This document shows, piece after piece, positions 1 through 8,248 of a stretch of 64,000 nucleotides of DNA (position 1 is its first letter; every line of letters begins with the position of its first letter). The DNA comes from Vreelandella olivaria. GTDB lineage: Bacteria > Pseudomonadota > Gammaproteobacteria > Pseudomonadales > Halomonadaceae. A program made the position numbers and the translations under genes. The stretch is taken from the NCBI GenBank assembly GCA_004295565.1, contig AP019416.1, forward strand, positions 3,224,001-3,288,000. Direction: 5' to 3'. Below the pieces are notes generated by a model that searched no databases, was not told the DNA's origin, and saw nothing but the letters and a program-made list of their open reading frames with translations.

Positions 1-288
1 TTTTATGACGATTGGCAGTGGCTAATACGATATGACAGTTTAATCAGTAATCGTAATGATGCCTCAGGGAAAGCGTTTGAGGCTAATGGCCTAGGGCCTG
101 CACATACCCAATTTGCAGATGATATAACATTTGGCCTGCAGTGGACACCGCATCCTCAAGTTATGTTGGCAGGAGAGTATCACCATGTGGACGGCACTGG
201 CTGGCTACCCATACAGGATAACCCAGATTCATCAGCAACCAGCCGGAGATGGAACATGTGGTTATTCCAGTTATCGCTGCGCTTTTAA
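1..288 (+). CDS. C-terminal part of an outer-membrane beta-barrel (porin-like) protein
   Basis: The reading frame is open from the first base and stops at 286-288, giving about 95 residues of a gene that begins outside the window. The sequence alternates polar and hydrophobic/aromatic residues and ends in WLFQLSLRF. A terminal phenylalanine closing an amphipathic strand is the usual recognition signal of outer-membrane beta-barrel proteins for the BAM machinery. I cannot name the family from this piece. It lies 34 bases upstream of the GGDEF-EAL gene on the same strand and may be co-transcribed with it. The barrel call is an inference from the C-terminal pattern. Confidence 0.55.
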   Translation, partial: FYDDWQWLIRYDSLISNRNDASGKAFEANGLGPAHTQFADDITFGLQWTPHPQVMLAGEYHHVDGTGWLPIQDNPDSSATSRRWNMWLFQLSLRF

Positions 289-322
289 GGCTCCCCCCAA
301 TCCTGGCTAGGACGTTACCGCA

Positions 323-3160
323 ATGAAAACACCTCCCCTTTGCGAGCGCCTCAGCGACTTAGCCTGACCTGGAGGGTTATCGCGTTAAGTAGCCTGCTGC
401 TTTTAGCGCTGGTATCACTTTTCACTTGGCTAGGCCACGACAACTTAACTCGTCAGTTTCAGGAAAATAGGGCTCAGCACCACGAACGTCAGCAGCGAGA
501 AATCCGCTTAGCGCTACTCCGCTCATCGGAAAATTTACGGCAGCTAGCCGGCTTAACGGCCGCCTCTGCGAGCCTTGGAGTGCCCTTACAAGCGGGTAGT
601 TCAGCCGAGGTCGGACAGGCTCTGGACGCCCAGTGGCCCGCTCTACAGCTGGAGGCAGGGATTGATGAGATTCTAATCATCAATACTCAAGGAGAAGTCT
701 TGGGCAGTTGGGGCACCGGCAATTCGCAAGGTCAGCTCCCCTACTGAGCTGGGTAAGACGTGTCATAAATTCCGAACGACCTCTCTCGGCGCTTCGCTGC
801 TCAACGAGTTGCCAGCAGTTCGCTGCCGTGCCGGTGCTAGAAGAGGGCGAAAGTGTCGGTATGGTCGTGTTGTCCCGTTCGTTAGCCGATGTTACCCGGC
901 AAGCCAAAGAAGTCTCTGGCAGCGAAGTCGCGCTATTCGTAACAGGGCCCGTTGAAGACAGCCAGGTAAGCGCAACAAGGCAGTTGCAAGCGTGGAATGG
1001 CCAGTTGCTGGCACTCACCAGCGAAGAACAAAGCTTAATACCTTTACAGCAAGCGGCCGATACGGTCTGCGTCGCCTGACGGAAGCACCTCTCAGTCTTG
1101 AGTATGGCGGCAGGCATTTAGAACTCAGCGCAGTACGTATGGAAGAGGATAACGAACGTAGCAATATCGGTTACTTCCTGTTGATATCAGACATTACTGA
1201 GCAAATTAAGGCGATTAATCAGGATACCCGCACGCTACTGTTCGTTGGTGTGCTCGGCTGGATTGCCGCTGAACTACTGCTATTAGTCATATTGCTGGGC
1301 CCAATGGCCAGGCTACGGAGAGTCGCCGGATTGCTTCCTGCCCTGGCCGACGGGAAATTCAGCGACATACACTCCGCAATTCCCAGCCACCGCCATCGTA
1401 TCCCTGATGAAATAGATGTGCTTGAAAGCAGCACGCTCGAGCTATCCCGGCAACTTGAATTGTTGGAAGGCGAGGTTCAGGAGCGCGGCCATCAACTAGC
1501 CGAGCGAATTGAAGAGTTAGCTGAAGAGCGTGATTTCATCAGTGGCCTGTTGGACACAGCGCAGGTGTTTATTATTGCCCAAGACTGCACTGGTCGGATC
1601 AGCCTGGCTAATGAGTATGCGCAGTTGATGTTAGGGCTAAAGGAAGCTTCGCTGCTTGGAAGGCATTTTGTTGATGTCTTCGAGGCGGGTGTCCCTACTA
1701 CTGTGCATACGTTTTCCCATCCCCAGCAAGAGGAAAAAACGCTACGTACGCCCGATCACCGGCTCCATACTATTGCTTGGTACCATGCACCGTTACAAAC
1801 AGGCAGTGTGGGGAAAGTATCCCGCCTATCTATCGGGCTCGATATTACCGAGCGTAAGGCTGCCGAAGCGCGGTTAACCTGGCTGGCAGAACGCGACCCG
1901 CTGACAGAGCTTTACAACCGGCGCTATTTCCAGCATGCGCTGCAAATCGCTCTTGACCGCCCCTCGGAAAACAATGGGGCGGTACTGCTGCTAGATTTAG
2001 ACCAATTCAAAGAGGTAAACGAGCTGAGTGGTCACCATGTGGGCGACAAACTATTAAGCGAAGTCGCCGACACACTCCTTCATAACCTAGGCCGCCGTGG
2101 CGTTATTGCCCGCCTTGGTGGCGACGAGTTCGCACTTCTGTTAGAAGACACCAATGCAGATCAAGCAGTCAATGTGGCGCAATATATAGTCCAACTGCTG
2201 GATAGTATTGGCTTCGTTGTCGGCGAACGACGGCACCGTGTAACTGCCAGTATTGGTATTGCTCTATTTCCCACCCATGGCAATACACCTGCGGATCTTA
2301 TGGCTAGTGCTGATGTGGCTATGTACAAAGCCAAGGAGAGTGGTCTTCATCACTGGCATCTTCTTTCCAAATCAGAGAATGCAAAAGACGAACTACAAGA
2401 ACGCGTTTACTGGGTTGATCGCATACGCAATGCACTTGAAGAGGATAACTTCGAGCTAATGGTGCAGCCCATCATGCGCTTGGAAGACAATGATGTAAAA
2501 CACCACGAAGTACTGCTGCGAATGCGCGATACAGATGGCGGCCTTATTTCTCCCGCCCATTTTATTCCTATTGCTGAACAGAGCGGACAAATCATCTTAA
2601 TAGACCGCTGGGTATTGCGGCACAGTTTAAAAGCACTTAGCCAATTGCAGGATCGAGGTATTACTCTAGCAGTGAATCTTTCCGGACAATCCCTTCACGA
2701 TGGAGGCTTGAAACAGTATTTGGCTGACGAGCTGACTGCCAGTGGAGCTGACCCTCATCACCTTATATTGGAAGTCACAGAAACAGCGGCGGTGACTGAT
2801 TTCTCTACCGCACGCGGCGTACTTCAGGCAGTACGCGACCTGGGGTGCCGCACCGCACTGGATGACTTTGGGGTTGGCTTTAGCAGTTTCCACTATCTAG
2901 GACAGTTGCCCGTCGATTATATAAAGATCGATGGTTCATTTATTCGCAGCTTGCTCATTAGCCCTGACAGCCGCGTTATTGTTCGTGCTATTGCAGACAT
3001 TGCTAAAGGTTTTGGCAAGCAAACCATTGCTGAATTCGTTGATCAAGAAGCACTATTGCCTATACTAAAGGCCTATGGAATAACTTATGGTCAGGGATTT
3101 CATCTAGGAAGACCAATAAAACTTAATACAGCGTTTTGTATAAACAGCAATCTATCGTAA
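323..3160 (+). CDS. Membrane-bound PAS-GGDEF-EAL cyclic-di-GMP protein (frame-broken)
   Basis: A protein of about 945 residues that should make and/or degrade cyclic di-GMP. Order: N-terminal membrane segment, periplasmic sensor region of roughly 260 residues, second membrane segment (bases about 1240-1310), PAS domain, GGDEF domain with intact GGDEF (near 2118), and EAL domain. The EAL signature is EVL (near 2510), keeping the glutamate. Later EAL-domain signatures NLSGQS, EVTETA and DDFGVG are present, so phosphodiesterase activity is plausible. No RxxD inhibitory site is seen five residues before GGDEF. The frame changes near 335-340 and 736-740 (both CCCC runs) and near 1030-1065. I place the start at ATG 323, with AGGA ten bases upstream, because the alternative TTG at 340 has no ribosome site. 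Confidence 0.85.
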
Positions 3161-3191
3161 ATTTCATTCTGGATTCAAACAGGGATAGCGC

Positions 3192-4016
3192 ATGAAGCCT
3201 TCACAACAGAAAGCTAACACCAGGGAATCACCAGAGGTATTGATTGAGAGATTCATAAAAGAATTCAGATTTAAGCTTTGTATAGCCGCACATGAGAAAG
3301 AGCTGGTTTATCGCCTAAGACATGATATTTACTGCGAAGAGCTACAATATGAAAAAGCCAGCGACCCCATAAAAAAACTCGAGTTTGATATCTATGACCA
3401 AAACTCTATCCACTGTTTGGTTGAACATCGCAGAACTGGACTAGTAGCAGGCTGCGTGCGAGTTGTTGTTCCAATTCCCTCTAACCACTATCCGCTTAAC
3501 CAGCTTCCTTTACAGTCTTATGGACGCCATAGCCTGACACACGCTGAGCTACATCCCGACAAACTGGATCCAGAGAGCTTTTATGAAATTTCTCGACTGG
3601 CTGTAAATCGTCTTTTCAGAAGTAGGCCCAAGGAAGACCTTGTGTCTACTACTTTCAATTCCATGAATAACACTCCTTCTTTTTCTACTGAAGAGAGACA
3701 ACTTTTTCCTTTACTAGCTACCAGCCTATTTATCACTGGCTATGTTTTAGGTAAACAAATAGGTAAAAATCAGGTTTTTGCAATGATGGAACCTAGTTTA
3801 CCTAGACTTCTTTCCCTTACTGGCTTTCACTTCACCAAGGTAGGCGAAACGATCGATTTCCATGGTCGCAGAAGCGCCTACTACATCAATAAGCAACAAG
3901 CAGAAAACGGATTAAAACTAACACTTTTACCACTCTATCTACATATACAAGAAACACTAACGCTCCAATTAAGAGAAGTGCCTCATGAATTTTCTAGCAC
4001 CTCTCTCACAACGTGA
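3192..4016 (+). CDS. PEP-CTERM/exosortase-associated type N-acyltransferase (GNAT-like)
   Basis: A complete 274-residue protein resembling the acyltransferases found with PEP-CTERM/exosortase systems, a family related to autoinducer synthases. Recognisable features are the N-terminal YRLRHDIYCEEL segment, the central LVAGCVRVV strand and the FYEISRLAVN motif. Substrate and product are unknown. No exosortase or PEP-CTERM protein is visible here, so the gene may act alone or with a distant locus. It starts 31 bases after the GGDEF-EAL gene. Base composition is visibly richer in A and T than in the housekeeping genes, which hints at horizontal transfer. It converges with the next gene, leaving only nine bases between stops. 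Confidence 0.7.
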   Translation: MKPSQQKANTRESPEVLIERFIKEFRFKLCIAAHEKELVYRLRHDIYCEELQYEKASDPIKKLEFDIYDQNSIHCLVEHRRTGLVAGCVRVVVPIPSNHYPLNQLPLQSYGRHSLTHAELHPDKLDPESFYEISRLAVNRLFRSRPKEDLVSTTFNSMNNTPSFSTEERQLFPLLATSLFITGYVLGKQIGKNQVFAMMEPSLPRLLSLTGFHFTKVGETIDFHGRRSAYYINKQQAENGLKLTLLPLYLHIQETLTLQLREVPHEFSSTSLTT

Positions 4017-4025
4017 TCCTTGCGT

Positions 4026-4514
4026 TTATATTTCTACGGTTGCCCCTCCATGTTCATCCAACGATGATGACCGCCTAAAGTCATTAACCGTTACACTGGT
4101 AAATTTTTCCAAGAAAAACACTAGCGTTTCAGGATATTGGAAACGCTCTTCAAAGCACTCTTGTCCCTCTTGCGAGTGCCGCGTCACGCTTGCTTTATAT
4201 CCTTCATTTGATTTAGATACCTTCACGCTATTCTCACGGGTTCCGTCACGCTTAATCGCCGTAATTGGGGAGTGCTCGCTTAGCAACACGTCTAGCTGTC
4301 GAGCGGCAATGCGCTCCTCATCGGATGCCCAGAGAGGTTGATCCCGATCACCATAGCGGTAAAGCATAATCACCAGCATGACGGAGAATATGCTACTGGT
4401 CAGCATCCAGGTTAATAACACGCTCGAAAGCGATGATGTCAGCATGATGACCAGTTGAACCACGATCCCCACCGCCAGCACACCGGCTAAGGGCCTCCAC
4501 ATACGAGGGTTCAT
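4026..4514 (-). CDS. Two-helix membrane protein of unknown function
   Basis: A 162-residue protein that I do not recognise. Two hydrophobic helices occupy about residues 8-30 and 35-55, followed by a charged soluble C-terminal region of about 100 residues. I chose ATG 4514 over an upstream ATG because it overlaps the stop of the preceding small gene as ATGA, the normal form of translational coupling. The soluble part faces either side of the inner membrane; the sequence does not settle which. Converges with the acyltransferase gene. Confidence 0.6.
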   Translation of the reverse strand: MNPRMWRPLAGVLAVGIVVQLVIMLTSSLSSVLLTWMLTSSIFSVMLVIMLYRYGDRDQPLWASDEERIAARQLDVLLSEHSPITAIKRDGTRENSVKVSKSNEGYKASVTRHSQEGQECFEERFQYPETLVFFLEKFTSVTVNDFRRSSSLDEHGGATVEI

Positions 4515-4684
4515 AAACCCTCGTTTGAGGATATACCCCACAGCCCAATCACTGCTAACGCACCCAACAGCAAATGAATGGGTGCAAGCAGTGTTCCCCC
4601 TCCAGCCAATATGGCAATCACCCCAATGATGACCATTAAACTGTAGAAGGCAGCCAACAGGTAGTAAGCACGATCAAGGGTCAT
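4511..4684 (-). CDS. Small 57-residue membrane protein
   Basis: A short gene read on the minus strand from ATG 4684 to TGA 4511-4513. The product starts MTLDRAYYLLAAFYSL and holds two hydrophobic stretches (about residues 6-27 and 30-50). GGAG lies a few bases upstream of the start. Its stop overlaps the start of the 162-residue membrane protein (ATGA), so the two are probably one transcription and translation unit and may form a complex. No family recognised. Confidence 0.6.
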   Translation of the reverse strand: MTLDRAYYLLAAFYSLMVIIGVIAILAGGGTLLAPIHLLLGALAVIGLWGISSNEGL

Positions 4685-4706
4685 ATACAGTCTCCATGCG
4701 GATTAA

Positions 4707-4729
4707 CCGATGGCTTTTGGCGCCATCGG
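4707..4729. terminator. Hairpin, possible bidirectional terminator
   Basis: Perfect 8-bp stem CCGATGGC/GCCATCGG (4707-4714 with 4722-4729) with a seven-base loop, followed on the plus strand by a T-rich stretch. It lies between the end of metallopeptidase copy 1 and the start of the small membrane-protein operon, both on the minus strand, so it may end the peptidase transcript. Confidence 0.45.
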
Positions 4730-4835
4730 CTTTATTGTTATAGACATGCGGATAAAGCCTTGAATTGCAGTATAGATGATCACAACAATTCTTCACTATT
4801 ACGGTGGCAATCAGCAGGGCTATCAGCGTTCCGGG

Positions 4836-5798
4836 TCACAGACCTTGCGCGCCCCGGCGTAACCAGTCGTGGACAAAGGCAAGCTTACGACGAGCCGTCT
4901 CTGATAGCACAAACGGATACAGATCCGGCAATCCCATCGAACGGTTTACATGGTTAACCCCGACGGTTAGTGCTGCTGCCACATATATTAAACGCTCGGC
5001 ATCTGGCTCGGCATAAGAATCCCACTGGGGCTTGGTAGCTCTGGCGAAGAAAGGTCTGATGCTGCAAAGCTATCGGCAATATCGGTTAAGTGCAGCAGGT
5101 GCGCGGCCGTTTCGGCCCAATCTTCGTGGGGGTGTGCGGAGGCGTAGGTGGTTAAATAGCGCTCTTTCCAATCGGGCGGTGGGCCATCCTGGTAGTGGCG
5201 CTGGAGCGCAGCCTGATAGTCCTGACGCTCGTCGCCAAACATCTCGCGAAAAGCATCCAGGAAATCGTCACGCAAGCTGAGCCGCCACCACAGCATATGC
5301 GAAATTTCGTGACGCATGTGCCCTATCATCGTGCGATAGGGCTCTTCAAGCGCTTCTCGACGGGTCGTGACTAACACAGGGTCTACTTCGGCCACACTAA
5401 TGGTCACTACCCCTCTATGTGTCCCATGGGTACAGGCGTACGCCCTTCCGCCAACAGATGGAAAACCGGCGGTGCGCCTGGATCTTCCGGGCGGAACCAG
5501 TGCCAACGGCCCAGGTTATCTAAAACCCAGCGTTTGGCTGCTTCTGTCTTTGCCCAATTTGGCATCGCATCAGGGAGGCTGGGGTCTGGCGCCAGCGCTG
5601 TCATGGCACAAGCGCGACAAAAGCGCCTTCTTTAGGGGCGATCCAGTTACAGCCGATAATGTCGCGATTGATACAGAAAGGCGGCATTGGCACAAAGGCA
5701 CGGGCCTGGGGGTCATAGGCAACGGGGATACCGTCTGCGGTGGCAAGATTGTCGAACCATAGAGAGCCGGAACCGACGGGATTTGAAAAGACGCGCAT
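4836..5798 (-). CDS. Zinc-ribbon putative metallopeptidase, copy 1 (frame-broken)
   Basis: Homologue of the intact gene at 60283-61353. The start at ATG 5798 has AGGAG eight bases upstream. After frame repair the protein has a cysteine-bearing N-terminal region ending in CRAC (the paralogue has CDCC at that place), a middle domain, then MRHEISHMLWW, whose HEISH is an HExxH zincin active site, and WAETAAHLLH further on. Frames change at about 5600 (TTTT), about 5410 and about 5012 (CCCC). After the last repair the C-terminus runs to TGA 4836-4838 and ends with residues matching the paralogue (NRSMGLPDL against NRDMGLLDL). The family is an uncharacterised putative zinc-binding metallopeptidase; substrate unknown. 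Confidence 0.75.
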
Positions 5799-5820
5799 AC
5801 GGTAAAGCTCCTGAAAGCAA

Positions 5821-5862
5821 GGAGAAGAGAACCTCTGTCGACTGACTAAAGTTCTCTTCTCC
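5821..5862. promoter_or_regulatory. Perfect 12-bp inverted repeat between nitroreductase and metallopeptidase
   Basis: GGAGAAGAGAAC (5821-5832) pairs with GTTCTCTTCTCC (5851-5862) around an 18-base loop. It lies between the nitroreductase stop and the metallopeptidase ribosome site, both genes on the minus strand. No long T run follows, so it may be a weak terminator, an RNA-stability hairpin or a protein-binding site. Confidence 0.4.
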
Positions 5863-5917
5863 AAAAGTCCTGTAAAAGTGTGCAGCACCCCTTACTTCAT
5901 TTCGAAACCGCGCTCGA

Positions 5918-6622
5918 TCAAAAATCGCGCATATGAGGGCGCAACTTGTTATCGAACAATGGTTTAAGATTGCGGGACCAGTCGGTATCTTTATTACTGC
6001 TGCTGCGAGCCTGATAATAAGCCTGCATCGTGGTGTCGAAGGCCTCTACTTGCTCACCGTCTTCAGTGTAGTAGTCTTCTTTGAGAACCGCCTCCACGGG
6101 TAACCGTGGCTTTACTTCAGGCGCTTGGTCTGGATAGCCGAGGCACATACCAAACACCGGATAAACGTGCTTGGGTAGGCGTAACAGATCGCTAATCTGT
6201 TGGGGGTTATTACGGATACCGCCGATATAGCAGATTCCTAGCCCTTCAGACTCAGCGGCTACCGCCACATTTTGTGCCATCAACGCTGTATCTACTGTCG
6301 CCACCAACAGTTGCTCAGTCATGCCTCGAACAACGTTAGCGCCTGTGCGCTCCGACGCTTCCGTTGGACGCTTCATATCGGCGCAGAAAACCAGAAAGTC
6401 TGAACAGGTGGCAATATAACCCTGTCCACCGGCCAGCTCGGCTATCTGCTCACGGTTCGCCTGGTTTTTTACGTGGATAACGGTATATGCCTGCACATGG
6501 CTGGATGTAGCTGCACCCTGGCCGGCTTGAATTAGCTCCCGCAGTAACTCGCTTGAAATCTGCTGATCACTAAATTTGCGGATCGAACGGTGGGATTTCA
6601 GTAACTTAATAACGTCGTTCAT
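5918..6622 (-). CDS. nfsA: NADPH-dependent nitroreductase, NfsA-like
   Basis: Complete flavoprotein of 234 residues in the nitroreductase superfamily, NfsA/FRP branch: NADPH-dependent, FMN-binding reduction of nitro compounds and quinones in the cytoplasm. The N-terminal HRSIRKFSD segment is the family FMN-binding signature, followed by the central GICYIGGIRN loop and the C-terminal extension (SRNLKPLFDN) typical of NfsA. A GAGG ribosome site lies just before ATG 6622. Length matches the family. Subfamily assignment is by recognition; the natural substrate is not known. Confidence 0.85.
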   Translation of the reverse strand: MNDVIKLLKSHRSIRKFSDQQISSELLRELIQAGQGAATSSHVQAYTVIHVKNQANREQIAELAGGQGYIATCSDFLVFCADMKRPTEASERTGANVVRGMTEQLLVATVDTALMAQNVAVAAESEGLGICYIGGIRNNPQQISDLLRLPKHVYPVFGMCLGYPDQAPEVKPRLPVEAVLKEDYYTEDGEQVEAFDTTMQAYYQARSSSNKDTDWSRNLKPLFDNKLRPHMRDF

Positions 6623-6722
6623 GGAACCTCGCTTTTCTGGATAACGCTTATCTGACGTAACTACCCGATAGGGTAACAGATTCGTACAACATGACGGGGT
6701 TGGCTAATTGTTTTAAAACTGA

Positions 6723-7212
6723 CTACAGCAAATGGATGATAGCGCCGCGCACGCCACCTTGATCAATCCATAATTTGCCTAACGTAATAGGCAGTTTGAA
6801 TCGGCGTTTTCCCGCTGCACCTGGGTTGAAGAGCAGCTTTCCTTCCTGATGTTCGTTGCGGGGCTTGTGGGAGTGGCCATGCAGAACAGCCGCACAGGAA
6901 GTCTTTGGGTCGAAATCCTCCAAGCGATGGACAAGGTGCAGGTGTTTTCGTTCACAATGATGTCCTGATGTATCGGCAAACTCATCGCCCACGCTGCCGT
7001 ATCGATATTACCCTTCACGCAGTGCATCGGCGCCATTGTCTCCAAACGTTGCAAGATCGTTTTATCCGCCTCTTTGCTGCCCACATCCCCCAAGTGCAGA
7101 ATGAGTTCACACCCTCCAGTAGACAAAGAGCCTCATCACGCAGCACACCATGGGTATCGGCAATCACACCAATGGGAGAATTAACGCTATAGCACGGTAT
7201 AGATGGGCACAT
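6723..7212 (-). CDS. YfcE/MJ0936-family metallophosphoesterase (frame-broken)
   Basis: Small metal-dependent phosphodiesterase of the YfcE/MJ0936 family. Conserved metal-binding blocks occur in order: DTHG (with GVIA before it), GDVG, VKGNID and HGHSH, the last followed by NPGAAGKRR. Start ATG 7212 has GAGG upstream. The frame changes near 7100 and again near 6960, so the protein is split over three reading frames; repaired length is about 163 residues, normal for the family. Physiological substrate of this family is unsettled. Divergent from the methyltransferase gene. Confidence 0.75.
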
Positions 7213-7342
7213 TCACAACCTCACTGCGCAGACAAATCTGCATAATTCTAGCTTTTTTGCTCAAACGCTATTAAAAGTTGCGCACCGGGGCCGATAACTA
7301 AGCTATTAGCTAGCGATGGCGAGTTATTTATTAGATTTTCGT

Positions 7343-7364
7343 TGTCTATCTAATAAGTTAGACA
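7343..7364. promoter_or_regulatory. 22-bp imperfect palindrome, candidate operator
   Basis: Half-sites TGTCTA (7343-7348) and TAGACA (7359-7364) form an imperfect palindrome about 80 bases upstream of the methyltransferase start, in the divergent region shared with the phosphodiesterase. Size and symmetry fit a dimeric repressor site. No regulator gene sits beside it. Confidence 0.35.
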
Positions 7365-7440
7365 CCAGCAAGCTATACTGCTATGGCTATACGCTGATAA
7401 CTGACACGTGATGGAATAATAACGACGCCAGGAAGCCGAT

Positions 7441-8207
7441 ATGACCAATACCTCTCAAAATGCACCCGGGCAAGAGTGGAATGCCAGCGACTACGCCCAG
7501 AATGCTAACTTTGTACCTAAGCTAGGCAGTGAAGTGGTCAAGCTATTAGCGCCTCAACCCGGCGAACGTATTTTGGATCTTGGTTGTGGTGACGGCTCAT
7601 TGACAGAGCGCCTTGTGCAGTTGGGCGCTGACGTTCTCGGGGTAGACGCTTCAGAAGAAATGGTAAATGCCGCCCGCCAACGGGGCATTACCGCTCGTGT
7701 TGTTGATGGACACCAACTGCCTTTCGACCATGAATTTGATGCCGTGTTTAGCAATGCGGCGCTGCACTGGATGCTAGACCCCCAGGCAGTACTTGCTGGC
7801 GTTAAGCGTGCATTAAAGCCGGGGGCCGATTTGTTGCTGAGTTCGGCGGCCATGGCAATGTCGCTGCTATTTGTACCGCCTTGATCGCCGCCCTGCAGTT
7901 TCGGGGCATTAGTGCCCGCGGACGCCACCCCTGGTACTTCCCTACCACGCACGAGTATGGCCATATGCTGGAAACCGTCGGTTTCAAAGTAGAAAGCATT
8001 GAGCTCATTCCGCGCCCTACGCCACTGCCTACTGGCATGATTGGGTGGCTTGAGACGTTCGCCAGCCCGTTTTTACATGGGCTCGACGAGGATGTGCGCG
8101 ATGCCGTACTGGAAAACACCTTAACGCTGCTGGGTCACAGCCTTCGTGATGAGCAAGGCAACTGGACGGCAGATTATGTGCGGCTGCGCGTTGCTGCCCG
8201 CGCATAA
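7441..8207 (+). CDS. SAM-dependent class I methyltransferase (frame-broken)
   Basis: Class I methyltransferase of about 255 residues. The SAM-binding motif I is ILDLGCGDG (near base 7570), followed by motif II GVDASEEMV and the acidic-loop region DGHQLPF; FSNAALHWM is typical of the trans-aconitate methyltransferase-like group (Methyltransf_11/25). ATG 7441 has AGGAAG upstream. The frame changes at the GGGGG run at 7820-7824; repair restores GGHGNVAAI and joins the C-terminal half that carries HEYGHMLETVGF. The methyl acceptor is unknown. Confidence 0.8.
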
Positions 8208-8248
8208 GCGTTAATCCTCTATCTAGATGTAAAAAAGGTGATTAAGAA

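Noticed and set aside
4760-5762. Several plus-strand open frames opposite metallopeptidase copy 1
   Set aside because: The minus-strand frames join into a protein homologous to the intact copy at 60283; the plus-strand frames show no family and no ribosome sites.
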